Of a stretch of 64,000 nucleotides of DNA, positions 24,752-33,061 are shown in pieces. Under the pieces are notes generated by a model that was given only the letters and a program-made list of their open reading frames with translations, was not told the DNA's origin and ran no database searches. Every line of letters starts with the position of its first letter. The first letter of the stretch is position 1. Both the position numbers and the translations under genes were made by a program. The stretch comes from Mycobacterium sp. GA-0227b (GTDB taxonomy: Bacteria > Actinomycetota > Actinomycetes > Mycobacteriales > Mycobacteriaceae): contig NZ_LQIK01000033.1 of assembly GCF_001499855.1 (NCBI RefSeq), forward strand, positions 184,448 through 248,447, in the 5' to 3' direction.

Positions 24752-26000
24752 GCTGCTTCTCCTCGTAGAGCCGCGCCCACTCCTTGCGTGGGCGGATGGA
24801 CACGTCGACGTCGGTTGCCTTGGCGCGCAACGCCCCAACCGTCGCATCCGTTCGCGAAGTACGAGCGAACGGATCCCAGCCGAAGAAGTTGCACGCGTTC
24901 TGCCAGGTGATCTTGTTGATGTCGGTGTCGTCCGCACCCGCCGCGGTGAGCTCGGCCATCACCTGCTCGGGCGCGTCGGGCCAGAAGCAGTCCGAGTGCG
25001 GGTAGTCGCACTCCCACGCGATGATGTCGATGCCTATCTCGTGCCGCAGCTTCAGCGAGGTCTTGTCGGTGACGTAGCAGGCCAGTGAGTGCTCGCGGAA
25101 CACATCGCTGGGTAGCTTGTCGCCGAAGTCACGCCGCAGCCACTTCTGGTTCGTGTAGTGGCGGTCGCTGCGGTCGAGGTAGAACGGGATCCACCCGATA
25201 CCGCCTTCGGAGAACGCGAATTTCAGGTCGGGGTAGTTGCGCATCGCCGGACCCCACAACAGGTCCTGGGCGCACATCGCCGACACCTGGGTGGCCAGGA
25301 TGATCAGGTTGTCGATGGGAGCGTTGGGCGCCATGCTGATCGCGCCGAAGCCGGTGCCGATGTGCAGGCACATCACCACGTTCTCCTCCGACAGCGTCCG
25401 GAACACCGGACCCCAGTACTCGTCGTCGTGATAACTCGGAAGCCCTTCCAGGTGAGGCAGTTCCGGCATGGTGACCGCGCGACAGCCCTTCGCGGCGACG
25501 CGACGGATCTCGTCGCACATCGCCTGCGGGTTCCAGGTCGGCATGATCGCGATCGGGATGAAGCGGTCCGGATATGAGCCCGCCCACTCGTCGATGTGCC
25601 AGTCGTTGTAGGCCGACACCATCACCAATGTGGTTTCCTCGCGGTGCATGTTGAGGTGCCGCGCGGAGAAGCCGGTGAACGTCGGGAAGCACATCGAGGC
25701 CAGGATGCCGTTGCGGTTCATATCGCGCACCCGTTCGTGGACGTCGTACACGCCGGGACGCATCTCGGCGAACCCGGCGGGGTCACGACCCCACTCTTCG
25801 GCCGGCCAGGAGACCACCGCGTTCAACCCGCTGACGCCCTGCGGCCGACCTTGATACATCCACTGGTCGACGCCCTTGTCGTCGGTGACCACGATCGGCG
25901 CCTCGTCCTTGTATCTGGCCGGGACATGCCGAAGGAACATGTCGGGCGGTTCCACAACGTGGTCGTCGATGCTCACCAGGATCAGGTCGTCGATGTCCAT
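24729..26000 (-). CDS. Amidohydrolase-family (amidohydrolase 2) protein
   Basis: A 423-residue metal-dependent TIM-barrel hydrolase or decarboxylase. The N-terminal metal motif appears as SIDDHVVEPPDMF (Asp-x-His then Glu), with further candidate ligands in MCLHIGTGFG (His) and IAWECDYPHSDCFWPD (Asp and His near the end). Close relatives in actinobacteria are generally uncharacterised; the ACMSD/gamma-resorcylate decarboxylase branch shares the fold. Divergent from an AraC regulator with only 24 bp between the start codons, so the AraC protein may control it. Substrate unknown. Confidence 0.87.
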   Translation of the reverse strand: MDIDDLILVSIDDHVVEPPDMFLRHVPARYKDEAPIVVTDDKGVDQWMYQGRPQGVSGLNAVVSWPAEEWGRDPAGFAEMRPGVYDVHERVRDMNRNGILASMCFPTFTGFSARHLNMHREETTLVMVSAYNDWHIDEWAGSYPDRFIPIAIMPTWNPQAMCDEIRRVAAKGCRAVTMPELPHLEGLPSYHDDEYWGPVFRTLSEENVVMCLHIGTGFGAISMAPNAPIDNLIILATQVSAMCAQDLLWGPAMRNYPDLKFAFSEGGIGWIPFYLDRSDRHYTNQKWLRRDFGDKLPSDVFREHSLACYVTDKTSLKLRHEIGIDIIAWECDYPHSDCFWPDAPEQVMAELTAAGADDTDINKITWQNACNFFGWDPFARTSRTDATVGALRAKATDVDVSIRPRKEWARLYEEKQLTTSTRG

Positions 26001-26024
26001 ACCCCAGTAGTACCGTCTAGCGGT

Positions 26025-26876
26025 GTGACCGTCTCCGCGCTATCGGACAGAGATTTGGCCCAAACGGCCAAGCTCGACGCGGCACACCCTCGGCGCGTCA
26101 TCGACCTGCGGCGAGGTGGTCGCGCTTTGGGCGGCAGCTACCTCTACGAGGGCGATGCCCTGATCACCGGCTGGCACTCACACGACGTCCACCAGATCGA
26201 GTACGCGATCGGCGGTGTGGTCGAGGTCGAGACGGATTCGGCACACTACCTGCTGCCGCCGCAGCAGGCGGCGTGGATTCCGGTCGGCCTCGAACATCAG
26301 GCCACGATGAACCCCGACGTCCGGACCGTCGCGGTCATGTTCGATCCCGAGTTGATTTCGCAAGCGGGCGACCGGGCGCGCATCCTCGGCGTCTCACCGT
26401 TGATCCGGGAGATGATGATCTACGCGCTGCGCTGGCCGATCGACCGCCCCGACGGTGATGAGGTGTCCGACGCGTTCTTCCGCACCCTGGCCAACCTGGT
26501 CTCCGAGGCCCTCGACCACGAGGCGCCGCTGAGTCTGCCGAGTTCCGAGCACCCGATCGTCGCCGCCGCGATGGCGTACACAAAGGAACATCTCGACGAC
26601 GTGAGCGCCCAGGAGGTGAGCCGGGCGGTCTCGGTGTCGGAGCGCACATTGCGGCGACTGTTTCAGGATTCGATCGGATTGTCCTGGCGCACATATCTTT
26701 TACACGCACGCATGCTCAAGGCCATGGCGCTGCTGGCCGCGCCGGGGCAATCGGTACAGGAAGCCTCGTCGGCGGTGGGCTTTGACAGCCTAAGCTCGTT
26801 CACCCGGGCCTTCACCCAGTTCTGCGGAGAGACGCCGACGAGCTACCGGAAGCGGGTCGGTGGCACACCGCTCTAA
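26025..26876 (+). CDS. AraC-family transcriptional regulator with cupin sensor domain
   Basis: A 283-residue regulator. The N-terminal half is a cupin-like ligand domain (GWHSHDVHQIEYAIGGVVEVE, then LLPPQQAAWIPVGLEHQ). The C-terminal half holds two helix-turn-helix units (VSRAVSVSERTLRRLFQDSIGLSWRTYLL and EASSAVGFDSLSSFTRAF). The GTG at 26025 is chosen because the open frame upstream of it overlaps the amidohydrolase gene. With 24 bp between divergent starts, its promoter must lie inside the amidohydrolase coding region, or both transcripts are leaderless. Likely target: the amidohydrolase and perhaps the neighbouring catabolic operons. Confidence 0.88.
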   Translation: MTVSALSDRDLAQTAKLDAAHPRRVIDLRRGGRALGGSYLYEGDALITGWHSHDVHQIEYAIGGVVEVETDSAHYLLPPQQAAWIPVGLEHQATMNPDVRTVAVMFDPELISQAGDRARILGVSPLIREMMIYALRWPIDRPDGDEVSDAFFRTLANLVSEALDHEAPLSLPSSEHPIVAAAMAYTKEHLDDVSAQEVSRAVSVSERTLRRLFQDSIGLSWRTYLLHARMLKAMALLAAPGQSVQEASSAVGFDSLSSFTRAFTQFCGETPTSYRKRVGGTPL

Positions 26877-26889
26877 TCGGGCCGACGTG

Positions 26890-27519
26890 TCACGGGTCGT
26901 GACGCATCTGCCCGTCACGCAGTAGCGCATTCACCGCGTCCTGCCATCGCTGCAGTTGCACGGGGTTGTCGAACGGCTCCGGGAGGTGACGTTCGATATG
27001 GCCGCGCAGGATCCACGTGCCGAGGGCCAGCACCAGCGGGTTCAGCGTGCCCCATGTCGGGTCGAGGTCCGGTCGCGTCAACCCGAGATCCCGACGCGCT
27101 TGCCAGCGTTCGGCGCCGATGGCCGCCAGCGAGTCGAACAGCTGCCCGCCGAGCGGACTGCCGTCGGTGAGCGCTCGTCCGACGTAGGCCATCACATCCG
27201 GTTCGTCGGTCACCAGTGACGTCACCCTGTTTCCGATGTCGGTGATCGTGTCGACCGGTGGCTCTGGGATGGGCTTCGCGATCACCGTCTCGATGACCGC
27301 GACCACATGGTCATCGACGGCCTTGATCAGGTTCGCCTTCGTCGCGAAGTGGTGTTGCACCAGGCCGAGCGAGACGCCCGCCTCGGCGGCCACCAGGCGC
27401 AGCGACGTGGCCGCCGCGCCCCGGGCCGCGAAGCACTTGAGCGCCGCCTCCCGGATCCGCTCGATGCTCGAACGTCGATCGTCGCCGGGCGCATGTTGAC
27501 GCGCTCGAGTGGATGCCAT
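26890..27519 (-). CDS. TetR-family transcriptional regulator
   Basis: A 209-residue regulator. The helix-turn-helix is in RIREAALKCFAARGAAATSLRLVAAEAGVSLGLVQHHFATKANLI; the remainder is a helical ligand domain with a TetR C-terminal part. ATG at 27519 (an adjacent TTG at 27522 is less likely). Divergent from the whiB6-like gene over a 131-bp region with two ATAC-N4-GTAT operators, which fits autorepression and control of the WhiB gene. Confidence 0.9.
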   Translation of the reverse strand: MASTRARQHAPGDDRRSSIERIREAALKCFAARGAAATSLRLVAAEAGVSLGLVQHHFATKANLIKAVDDHVVAVIETVIAKPIPEPPVDTITDIGNRVTSLVTDEPDVMAYVGRALTDGSPLGGQLFDSLAAIGAERWQARRDLGLTRPDLDPTWGTLNPLVLALGTWILRGHIERHLPEPFDNPVQLQRWQDAVNALLRDGQMRHDP

Positions 27520-27559
27520 CAATGCCTGCAGGTCGGGTTGTTCACCTCCTCAAGGTATC

Positions 27560-27599
27560 CAATACGTCTGTATCGTAGGCAACCGATACGCGTGTATTG
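27560..27599. promoter_or_regulatory. Twin ATAC-N4-GTAT operators between tetR and whiB6
   Basis: Two 16-bp sites, CAATACGTCTGTATCG at 27560-27575 and CGATACGCGTGTATTG at 27584-27599. Each contains ATAC-N4-GTAT, and together they form a larger inverted repeat. Their centres are 24 bp apart. They sit 41 bp from the tetR start and 52 bp from the whiB6-like start, as expected for two TetR dimers controlling both directions. Confidence 0.65.
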
Positions 27600-27650
27600 T
27601 CGGCTACCGCCGACGACGAACCCTTGTCTTGACCGGGAGGAGAGACGCGA

Positions 27651-27986
27651 ATGGCAGTCAACGAGCGACCGACCCCGCAGACGACGCGTCCTGGCTCCAT
27701 CGATCTTGTATCGCGGGCCGTTTCGACGCCGCAGGAGACGCCGTTCGGCGCGTGCATCCAGGATCCGGACCGGTGGGCCGTCGTCGCCGATGAAGGCGCC
27801 AAGGAACTGTGCCGGGCATGCCCGCGCCGCTGGCTCTGCGCGCAGGAGGCGTGCCAGACACCGGGGGCGGTCGGAGTGTGGGCCGGGATCTTCATCCCGG
27901 ACGAGGGCCGCGCGCGCCAGTTCGCGCTGCGGCAACTTCGTTCGCTGGCCGAACGCAACGGGTTCACCGTCCGAAAAGTAGGCTGA
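27651..27986 (+). CDS. whiB6: WhiB-family iron-sulfur regulator, WhiB6-like
   Basis: A 111-residue redox-sensitive transcription factor. The four cluster ligands are Cys35 (PFGACIQDPDRW), Cys54 and Cys57 (LCRACP) and Cys63 (RWLCAQ). The following GVWAG turn and basic tail (RQLRSLAERNGFTVRK) complete the family pattern. The stretches QDPDRW, CRACPRRWLCA and LRSLAERNG agree with M. tuberculosis WhiB6 as I remember it, better than with WhiB1-5 or 7. WhiB6 in M. tuberculosis affects ESX-1 genes; no ESX genes are present here. ATG 27651 has GGGAGGAG upstream. Regulation by the divergent TetR is likely. Confidence 0.88.
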   Translation: MAVNERPTPQTTRPGSIDLVSRAVSTPQETPFGACIQDPDRWAVVADEGAKELCRACPRRWLCAQEACQTPGAVGVWAGIFIPDEGRARQFALRQLRSLAERNGFTVRKVG

Positions 27987-28072
27987 GCCGGAACTTCGGG
28001 TCGGCGGGTTTCACTACCGTCAACAACGGGCAACCTCTGCGCACCATATTCCGTGAGCCCGTAGGAGACCTG

Positions 28073-28291
28073 ATGCGCGAGCGCGCCATCGCACCCGCCG
28101 ACGACCCGACCGCCGAAGCGATCGCCACCACGGGCCTCTTCCTGATCATCACGGCAGTGATCGCCGTCGCGGTGTCCCTGGCCAGTTGGGGCGCGGCCGA
28201 CGCCGCGATGGCCGCAGCGGCCGGGGCCATCGCCACTCTGAGCTTCGCCGCCAGCCTGGTTTGTTTCGCAATCCAGAGCAGAGACGGCTGA
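28073..28291 (+). CDS. Small two-helix membrane protein of unknown function
   Basis: A 72-residue protein starting at ATG 28073 after TAGGAGACC. A hydrophilic N-terminus (RERAIAPADDPTAEA) is followed by two membrane helices (TTGLFLIITAVIAVAVSLA and AAAAGAIATLSFAASLVCFA) and a short tail IQSRDG. It lies 86 bp downstream of whiB6 on the same strand and may be cotranscribed. I do not recognise a named family. The 194 bp after it hold no gene, only the inverted repeat at 28416-28472. Confidence 0.72.
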   Translation: MRERAIAPADDPTAEAIATTGLFLIITAVIAVAVSLASWGAADAAMAAAAGAIATLSFAASLVCFAIQSRDG

Positions 28292-28415
28292 GCCGGCCCT
28301 CGTCCGCGACGATGGCGGTGAGTCTGCCGGTCAAAGTGCTTGCGCCGCTATTGAAGCCGGGCTCGGGCGCATCCCCGCCGACGGGCAGAAGTACTTCGCC
28401 GCCAAGGCGTGACCG

Positions 28416-28472
28416 CGATTTCTGCACGAGGGCTGTGGATATCGGCAGATCACGACCCTGGTGTAGAAATCG
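28416..28472. terminator. Long inverted repeat between small membrane gene and tRNA-Leu
   Basis: Arms of 17 bp at 28416-28432 and 28456-28472 pair with two mismatches around a 23-base loop. It lies just beyond the 3' end of the leftward tRNA gene and downstream of the rightward membrane protein gene, so it may terminate both. No T tract. The GATTTC/GAAATC ends recall the repeat at 51934. Confidence 0.5.
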
Positions 28473-28485
28473 GCGGGGGATTGAG

Positions 28486-28567
28486 TGCGCGAGGGGGGAC
28501 TCGAACCCCCACGCCCTGAGGCAATGGAACCTAAATCCATCTCGTCTGCCAGTTCCGACACTCGCGC
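28486..28567 (-). tRNA. tRNA-Leu (anticodon TAG)
   Basis: An 82-nt cloverleaf on the minus strand. Acceptor 5' GCGCGAG pairs fully with 3' CTCGCGC, discriminator A, no encoded CCA. Anticodon stem ATGGA/TCCAT encloses a loop with TAG at positions 34-36. A long variable arm (TGCCTCAGGGCGT) marks a class II tRNA, and the T arm is GGGGG-TTCGAGT-CCCCC. It reads CUA and possibly other CUN codons. Confidence 0.95.
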
Positions 28568-28603
28568 TTAAGCGCCCCAAGGGTATCGCGGTACCGTTGG
28601 AAG

Positions 28604-28984
28604 GTGTCCACTACACGGCGTAGGAGGCCGGCGCTCATCGTCCTGGTGATCGTCGGCGCCGCCGGATGCCTGGCGTTGGCCTGGTGGCAGTGGACCCGCT
28701 TCGAGTCGGCATCGGGCAGCTTCCAGAACCTCGGCTACGCCCTGCAGTGGCCGTTGTTCGCCGGTTTCGTCGTGTATGCGTACTACAAGTTCGTGCGCTA
28801 CGAGGAGGCGCCGCCCGAACCGACGAAGCGCGACGCGATCACCGAGATCCCCGAGGATCTGCTCCCGCAAAAGCCCTCAACAACAACCCAATTCGACGAA
28901 GACGCCGACGACCCCGCACTACGCGAGTACAACGCCTACCTGGCCGAGCTCGCGAGAAAAGACAAGGAACACCCGGCCACATGA
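28604..28984 (+). CDS. lprD: LprD-like membrane protein (Rv1343c homologue)
   Basis: A 126-residue protein whose N-terminus (TRRRRPALIVLVIVGAAGCLALAWWQWTRFES) and second helix region (NLGYALQWPLFAGFVVYAYYKFVRYEE) match LprD of M. tuberculosis from memory. The putative lipobox around Cys22 is imperfect (AAGC), so it may be a two-helix membrane protein rather than a lipoprotein. The C-terminal half is acidic and proline-rich. GTG start at 28604. Overlaps the DUF3817 gene by ATGA, the same pair as Rv1343c-Rv1342c. Confidence 0.85.
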   Translation: MSTTRRRRPALIVLVIVGAAGCLALAWWQWTRFESASGSFQNLGYALQWPLFAGFVVYAYYKFVRYEEAPPEPTKRDAITEIPEDLLPQKPSTTTQFDEDADDPALREYNAYLAELARKDKEHPAT

Positions 28985-29313
28985 CCGAACCACCGATCAC
29001 CTCTGCCGACAACATCCGCAAGGCGCTGCTGGGCTACCGAGTGCTGGCCTGGACGACGGGCATCTGGCTCATCGCGCTCTGCTACGAGATGGTGATGAAG
29101 TACGTCTACCACGTCGAGGGCCTGAACTGGATCGCGGTCGTCCACGGCTGGGTGTACTTCGTCTACCTGCTGTTCACCGCCAACCTCGCGGTCAAAGTGC
29201 GGTGGCCGATCGGCAAGACCATCGGCGTGCTGCTGGCCGGCACCATCCCGCTGGTCGGCATCATCGTCGAGCAGGTGCAGACCAAGGAGATCAAGGACCG
29301 TTACGGTCTGTAG
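28981..29313 (+). CDS. DUF3817 membrane protein (Rv1342c homologue)
   Basis: A 110-residue membrane protein with three hydrophobic helices: RVLAWTTGIWLIALCYEMVM, AVVHGWVYFVYLLFTANLAV and TIGVLLAGTIPLVGIIVE. The HGWVYF motif in the second helix is the DUF3817 signature. Function unknown. Translationally coupled to the LprD-like gene; its last 23 bp overlap the convergent MFS gene. A second DUF3817 protein is encoded at 52912. Confidence 0.88.
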   Translation: MTEPPITSADNIRKALLGYRVLAWTTGIWLIALCYEMVMKYVYHVEGLNWIAVVHGWVYFVYLLFTANLAVKVRWPIGKTIGVLLAGTIPLVGIIVEQVQTKEIKDRYGL

Positions 29314-30751
29314 CCAGCGCCAGCTCGTGTGCGGGCTCGTCGGCCTCGTCCGCCTTGGGGATGGCCAACGCGGTAATCGCGGCGACGACGGCCGCGGCCG
29401 CTGCGATCAGCAGCGCTATTCGCAGGCCGGCCAGTGACGGCACCTGCTGCCCGGCCACCGTAGTGGTCATCACCGCCAACACCGCACCGATCACCGCGCT
29501 GGAGATCGACGTGCCGAGCGAACGCGCCAGCGCATTGATGCCGTTGGCGGCCGCGGTCTCCGATACCGGGACCGCGGCGTTGATCAGCGCGGGCAGCGAG
29601 GAGAACGCAAAACCGACGCCGACGCTCACCAGCACGTTGAACACGCACAGCTGCCAGGCGCTGTTCATCAGCAACAGGCCCGAAAGGTAGCCGGCGGCAA
29701 CGACCGCCGAGCCGACGAACAATGTGAACCGCGGCCCGTGCACTCCGGCGATCCGCGCCGCCACCGGCGACGACAGCATCATCGCCAGCCCACCGGGCGC
29801 CATCCACAACCCGGTTTCCAGCATCGACTGCCCGAGCCCGTAACCCGTCCCGGCGGGGAGTTCGAGGATCTGCGGCGCGATCAGCGACATCGCAAACAAC
29901 GAGAACCCCACCGCGATCGACGCCAGATTCGTCGTCAACACCGGCCGCTTCAGCGTGGTGCGCAAATCCACGATCGGCGCGGCAGTCCGGAACTGCCACC
30001 ACCCGAACAACCCGAAGATCACCACCGACGCCGCGAACATCCCCACGGTGATGCCACTCGTCCAGCCCCAACTCCCGCCCTTGGAAATCCCGAGCAGCAG
30101 CGTCACCAGCCCGCCCGCCAGACCGACCGCCCCCAGCGCGTCGAAGCGGTCGGCCGAGGCCGCGGGAATGCGCGGCACCAGGGCGGCGAACGACAGGCCG
30201 GAAACCGCGCCGAGCGCGGCGGCGAACCAGAACAACGCATGCCAGTCGAACCGATCGGCGATGATCGCCGACAACGGAAGCCCAAGCGCGCCACCGACAC
30301 CCAGCGATGCGCTCATCAAGCCCATCGCCGTGCCGACCCGATGTGCCGGCACCGACGCCCGCAGCACACTGATCCCCAGTGGGATGATCGGCATGCCGAA
30401 GCCCTGCAGTCCGCGCCCGATGATGACCGGGATCAGGGCTGTCGTCGTCGCGGCGATCAACGATCCCGCGGTGAGCACGACGGCGCAGATGATCAGCATC
30501 GGTTTGGGGCCGTACATGTCGCCGAGCCTGCCGAACATCGGCGTCGCGACGGCCGCCGTGAGCAGCGTCGCGGTGATCACCCACGACGCGTTGGACGCGC
30601 TCGTGTTCAACAGCGTGGGAAGTTCGGGGATGAGCGGGATGACAAGTGTCTGCATCAGCGACACACTGATGCCCGCTGCCGCCAGCACCACCACGATGAT
30701 CGCCGGGTGTCGCGTCCTACCGACTGCGGGTTGGGCGGAGGAGCGACGCAC
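29291..30751 (-). CDS. MFS transporter, DHA2/EmrB-QacA-like drug efflux family
   Basis: A 486-residue polytopic transporter, probably 14 helices by length. Motif A is seen in MFGRLGDMYGPKPML after the second helix, and GRGLQGFGMPIIPLGISVLR and GLMSASLGVGGALGLPLSAIIADRFDW match motifs B and C of proton-coupled drug antiporters. It would export hydrophobic compounds using the proton gradient. GTG start at 30751. Stands alone between the lprD pair and rdgB; not present at this place in M. tuberculosis as far as I recall. A TATAGC -10-like element lies upstream at about 30775. Confidence 0.88.
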   Translation of the reverse strand: MRRSSAQPAVGRTRHPAIIVVVLAAAGISVSLMQTLVIPLIPELPTLLNTSASNASWVITATLLTAAVATPMFGRLGDMYGPKPMLIICAVVLTAGSLIAATTTALIPVIIGRGLQGFGMPIIPLGISVLRASVPAHRVGTAMGLMSASLGVGGALGLPLSAIIADRFDWHALFWFAAALGAVSGLSFAALVPRIPAASADRFDALGAVGLAGGLVTLLLGISKGGSWGWTSGITVGMFAASVVIFGLFGWWQFRTAAPIVDLRTTLKRPVLTTNLASIAVGFSLFAMSLIAPQILELPAGTGYGLGQSMLETGLWMAPGGLAMMLSSPVAARIAGVHGPRFTLFVGSAVVAAGYLSGLLLMNSAWQLCVFNVLVSVGVGFAFSSLPALINAAVPVSETAAANGINALARSLGTSISSAVIGAVLAVMTTTVAGQQVPSLAGLRIALLIAAAAAVVAAITALAIPKADEADEPAHELALATDRNGP

Positions 30752-30793
30752 CCCGGGGATGCTACAGATTAGTTTGGCTATACAAAATTGGCG

Positions 30794-31393
30794 TCACATT
30801 CGAGCGGCCAACTCGCGCAACGCGGGCACCAGCAAGGCCAGTGCGCGGCCACGGTGCGACGCCGCATCCTTCTCCGCCGGACTGAGTTCGGCGGCGGTGC
30901 GCGCCGACCCCTCCGGTAGGAACACCGGGTCGTAGCCGAATCCGCCCTCCCCCCGGGGCTCGCGGACGATGCTGCCCGGCCACTCGCCCCGCACCACAGT
31001 CTCACCGGCAGCGGACACCAGCGCACACGCCGAGACGAACGCCGCGCCGCGCCGCTCGTCGGGTACATCTGCCAGTTGCGCCAAGAGCAGAGAGGTGTTG
31101 GCCGCATCTTGACCGTGCCGGCCCGACCATCGCGCCGACAGCACCCCCGGCATCCCGTTGAGCGCGTCGACCTGCAGCCCGGAGTCGTCGGCAACCGTCG
31201 CGAGACCGGTCGCGCGATACGCGTCCCGGGCCTTGGCCACCGCGTTGTCCTCGAACGTCGCACCGGTCTCCGGCGCCTCGTCGAACGCGGGCACGTCATC
31301 GAGCGACAGCAACGTCAGACCCGAAACCCCGGCCGCCTCGAGCACCCGGCGCAATTCGGCCAGCTTCTTGGGGTTGCGGCTGGCCACCAACAA
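30794..31393 (-). CDS. rdgB: RdgB/HAM1 non-canonical purine NTP pyrophosphatase
   Basis: Hydrolyses dITP, XTP and similar triphosphates to keep damaged purines out of nucleic acids. About 199 residues: the substrate loop SRNPKKLAEL, TFEDNAVAKARDAY, DDSGLQVDALNGMPGV with the metal-binding Asp, GGFGYDPVFLPEG and SHRGRALA are all present. Boundaries at the 5' end are uncertain: a TTG at 31393 is used here, but alignment with the M. tuberculosis protein favours a CTG three codons upstream that overlaps the rph stop as CTGA. Cotranscribed with rph and the upstream conserved genes. Confidence 0.92.
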   Translation of the reverse strand: MLVASRNPKKLAELRRVLEAAGVSGLTLLSLDDVPAFDEAPETGATFEDNAVAKARDAYRATGLATVADDSGLQVDALNGMPGVLSARWSGRHGQDAANTSLLLAQLADVPDERRGAAFVSACALVSAAGETVVRGEWPGSIVREPRGEGGFGYDPVFLPEGSARTAAELSPAEKDAASHRGRALALLVPALRELAARM

Positions 31394-31398
31394 CTCGG

Positions 31399-32181
31399 TC
31401 AGCTTCCGAACGCCTTCTTCGTCGGTTCTTTCGGCTCCGGCAGCGTTCCGGGATACGGCAGCTCCAACGCCTCACGTTGAATCTCGAAGATCTTCTCGCA
31501 CGCGACCATCGCGGCGTCGAGCATCTTGTCCAGCGTGGAGCGCGGGAACGTCGCACCTTCCCCGGTGCCCTGGATCTCGACCAGCGTCCCGGTGTCGGTG
31601 GCGACGACGTTCATGTCGACCTCAGCGCGCGAGTCTTCGGTGTAGGGCAGGTCGACGCGGATGCGGCCGTCGACGACGCCGACGCTGACCGCGGCGATCG
31701 CGCACGACAGCGGCCGCGGGTCGGAGAGCTTGCCTGCTGCCGACAAATAGGTGACCGCGTCGGCCAGCGCCACGTAGGCGCCGGTGATCGCTGCGGTTCG
31801 GGTGCCGCCGTCGGCCTGCAGCACGTCGCAGTCGATCGCGATGGTGTTCTCCCCCAGCGCACCGAGGTCGATGCACGCCCGCAACGAGCGGCCGACCAAC
31901 CGGCTGATCTCCTGGGTGCGGCCGCCGATCCGGCCCTTGACCGACTCGCGGTCAGAGCGGTCGTGCGTGGCTGCGGGCAGCATCGCGTATTCCGCTGTCA
32001 GCCAGCCCTGCCCGGAGCCCTTACGCCAGCGTGGCACTCCCTCGGTGACGCTCGCGGTGCACATGACGCGCGTCTGGCCGAATTCGACCAGCACCGAACC
32101 GGCGGGATGCGTGGTGAACCCACGGGTGATACGAACCGGCCTCAGCTCGTCGTCAAGCCGGCCGTCTTCTCTTCGGGACAC
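31399..32181 (-). CDS. rph: Ribonuclease PH
   Basis: Phosphorolytic 3'-5' exoribonuclease that trims tRNA precursors. 260 residues, normal length. Characteristic segments: ELRPVRITRGFTTHPAGSVLVEFG, SDRESVKGRIGGRTQEISRLVGRSLRA with the phosphate-binding arginines, ADGGTRTAAITGAYVAL, and DMNVVATDTGTLVEIQGTGEG. GTG start at 32181. Sits between the Rv1339-type hydrolase and rdgB exactly as Rv1340 does in M. tuberculosis. Confidence 0.96.
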   Translation of the reverse strand: MSRREDGRLDDELRPVRITRGFTTHPAGSVLVEFGQTRVMCTASVTEGVPRWRKGSGQGWLTAEYAMLPAATHDRSDRESVKGRIGGRTQEISRLVGRSLRACIDLGALGENTIAIDCDVLQADGGTRTAAITGAYVALADAVTYLSAAGKLSDPRPLSCAIAAVSVGVVDGRIRVDLPYTEDSRAEVDMNVVATDTGTLVEIQGTGEGATFPRSTLDKMLDAAMVACEKIFEIQREALELPYPGTLPEPKEPTKKAFGS

Positions 32182-32226
32182 CAGCCAACCCTATCGGCTC
32201 GGTGTGACCCCACCGCCCGCGTACCG

Positions 32227-33003
32227 CTACGCCGCGCGCACGACGTCGAAGGTCTCGTTGCACACCACCGCGTGCACCGGACCGTCGAACTCGCCCTTGG
32301 CCTCGCTGATGACGTCCTCCCGCGAGGTCCACGGCGGAATGTGGGTCAGCAGAAGTTCGCCGACGCCCGCTGCGGCCGCGGCCCTGCCCGCCTCGGTGCC
32401 CGACAGGTGCAGTCGGGGCGGCCGGTCCGGCGAGTGCGTCCACGACGCCTCACACAGGAACACGTCGGCGCCCCGGGCGAGGTCGATCAACGCGTCGCAG
32501 TAGCCGGTGTCGCCGCTGTAGACCAGCGTGGCGCCGTCCGGATCGGTGATACGCATGCCGTAGGACTCCGTCGGGTGGCAAACAAGCTTCGGCGTCACGT
32601 TCAGCGAGCCGATCGTGACCGCCTCGTCGTCGACCCAGTGGCGGATCTCGAACACGTCGGAGAAGTCGTCGACCTCGCCGCCTTCGGGCGACGACGCCGC
32701 GCCGAGCCGGGCCCATGTATTGGCCGGGCCGTACATGATGCCGCGCTGCTGTGCCGGCGACGGGTGGTAGCGCCGCCACACGAACAGCCCGGGTAGATCG
32801 AGGCAGTGGTCGGCGTGCAGGTGCGACAACAGCACATGAACGTCGTTCGGGTCGGCGTGGCGCTGCAGCGCGCCGAGCACACCACCGCCGAAATCAAGGA
32901 CCAATGGCGGCGTATCGGGAGCCGACACGAGGTATCCCGACGCTGGCGAATCAGGCCCGACGACACTGCCGGAGCAACCGAGAACGGTGATTCGCACGCT
33001 CAC
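32227..33003 (-). CDS. Metallo-beta-lactamase-fold hydrolase, Rv1339-type cyclic nucleotide phosphodiesterase
   Basis: A 258-residue metallo-hydrolase. The zinc motif LSHLHADHCLDLPGLF (HxHxDH), GDTGYCDALIDLA (third ligand Asp) and THIPPWTSRED (His) are intact. The start VRITVLGCSGSVVGPDSPASGYL matches Rv1339, reported as an atypical class II cAMP phosphodiesterase. GTG at 33003 is used; a second in-frame GTG at 32997 is equally possible. With two membrane cyclases in this window, it is the natural counterpart that lowers cAMP, although location near them is coincidental to the conserved gene order. Confidence 0.9.
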   Translation of the reverse strand: MSVRITVLGCSGSVVGPDSPASGYLVSAPDTPPLVLDFGGGVLGALQRHADPNDVHVLLSHLHADHCLDLPGLFVWRRYHPSPAQQRGIMYGPANTWARLGAASSPEGGEVDDFSDVFEIRHWVDDEAVTIGSLNVTPKLVCHPTESYGMRITDPDGATLVYSGDTGYCDALIDLARGADVFLCEASWTHSPDRPPRLHLSGTEAGRAAAAAGVGELLLTHIPPWTSREDVISEAKGEFDGPVHAVVCNETFDVVRAA

Positions 33004-33061
33004 TAGCTTGCCATGCCCGGTATCCCCGCGACGAAAACATGGCCGGTTCGAGCGACGAAAA

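Noticed and set aside
23654..24937. A 427-codon minus-strand frame opposite the third reductase-like gene
   Set aside because: Antisense to a gene with clear family motifs; low-complexity composition and no recognisable motif.
29738..30772. A 344-codon plus-strand frame opposite the MFS transporter
   Set aside because: Composition is dominated by Arg, His, Gln and Pro, the mirror of hydrophobic codons on the other strand; no ribosome-binding site.
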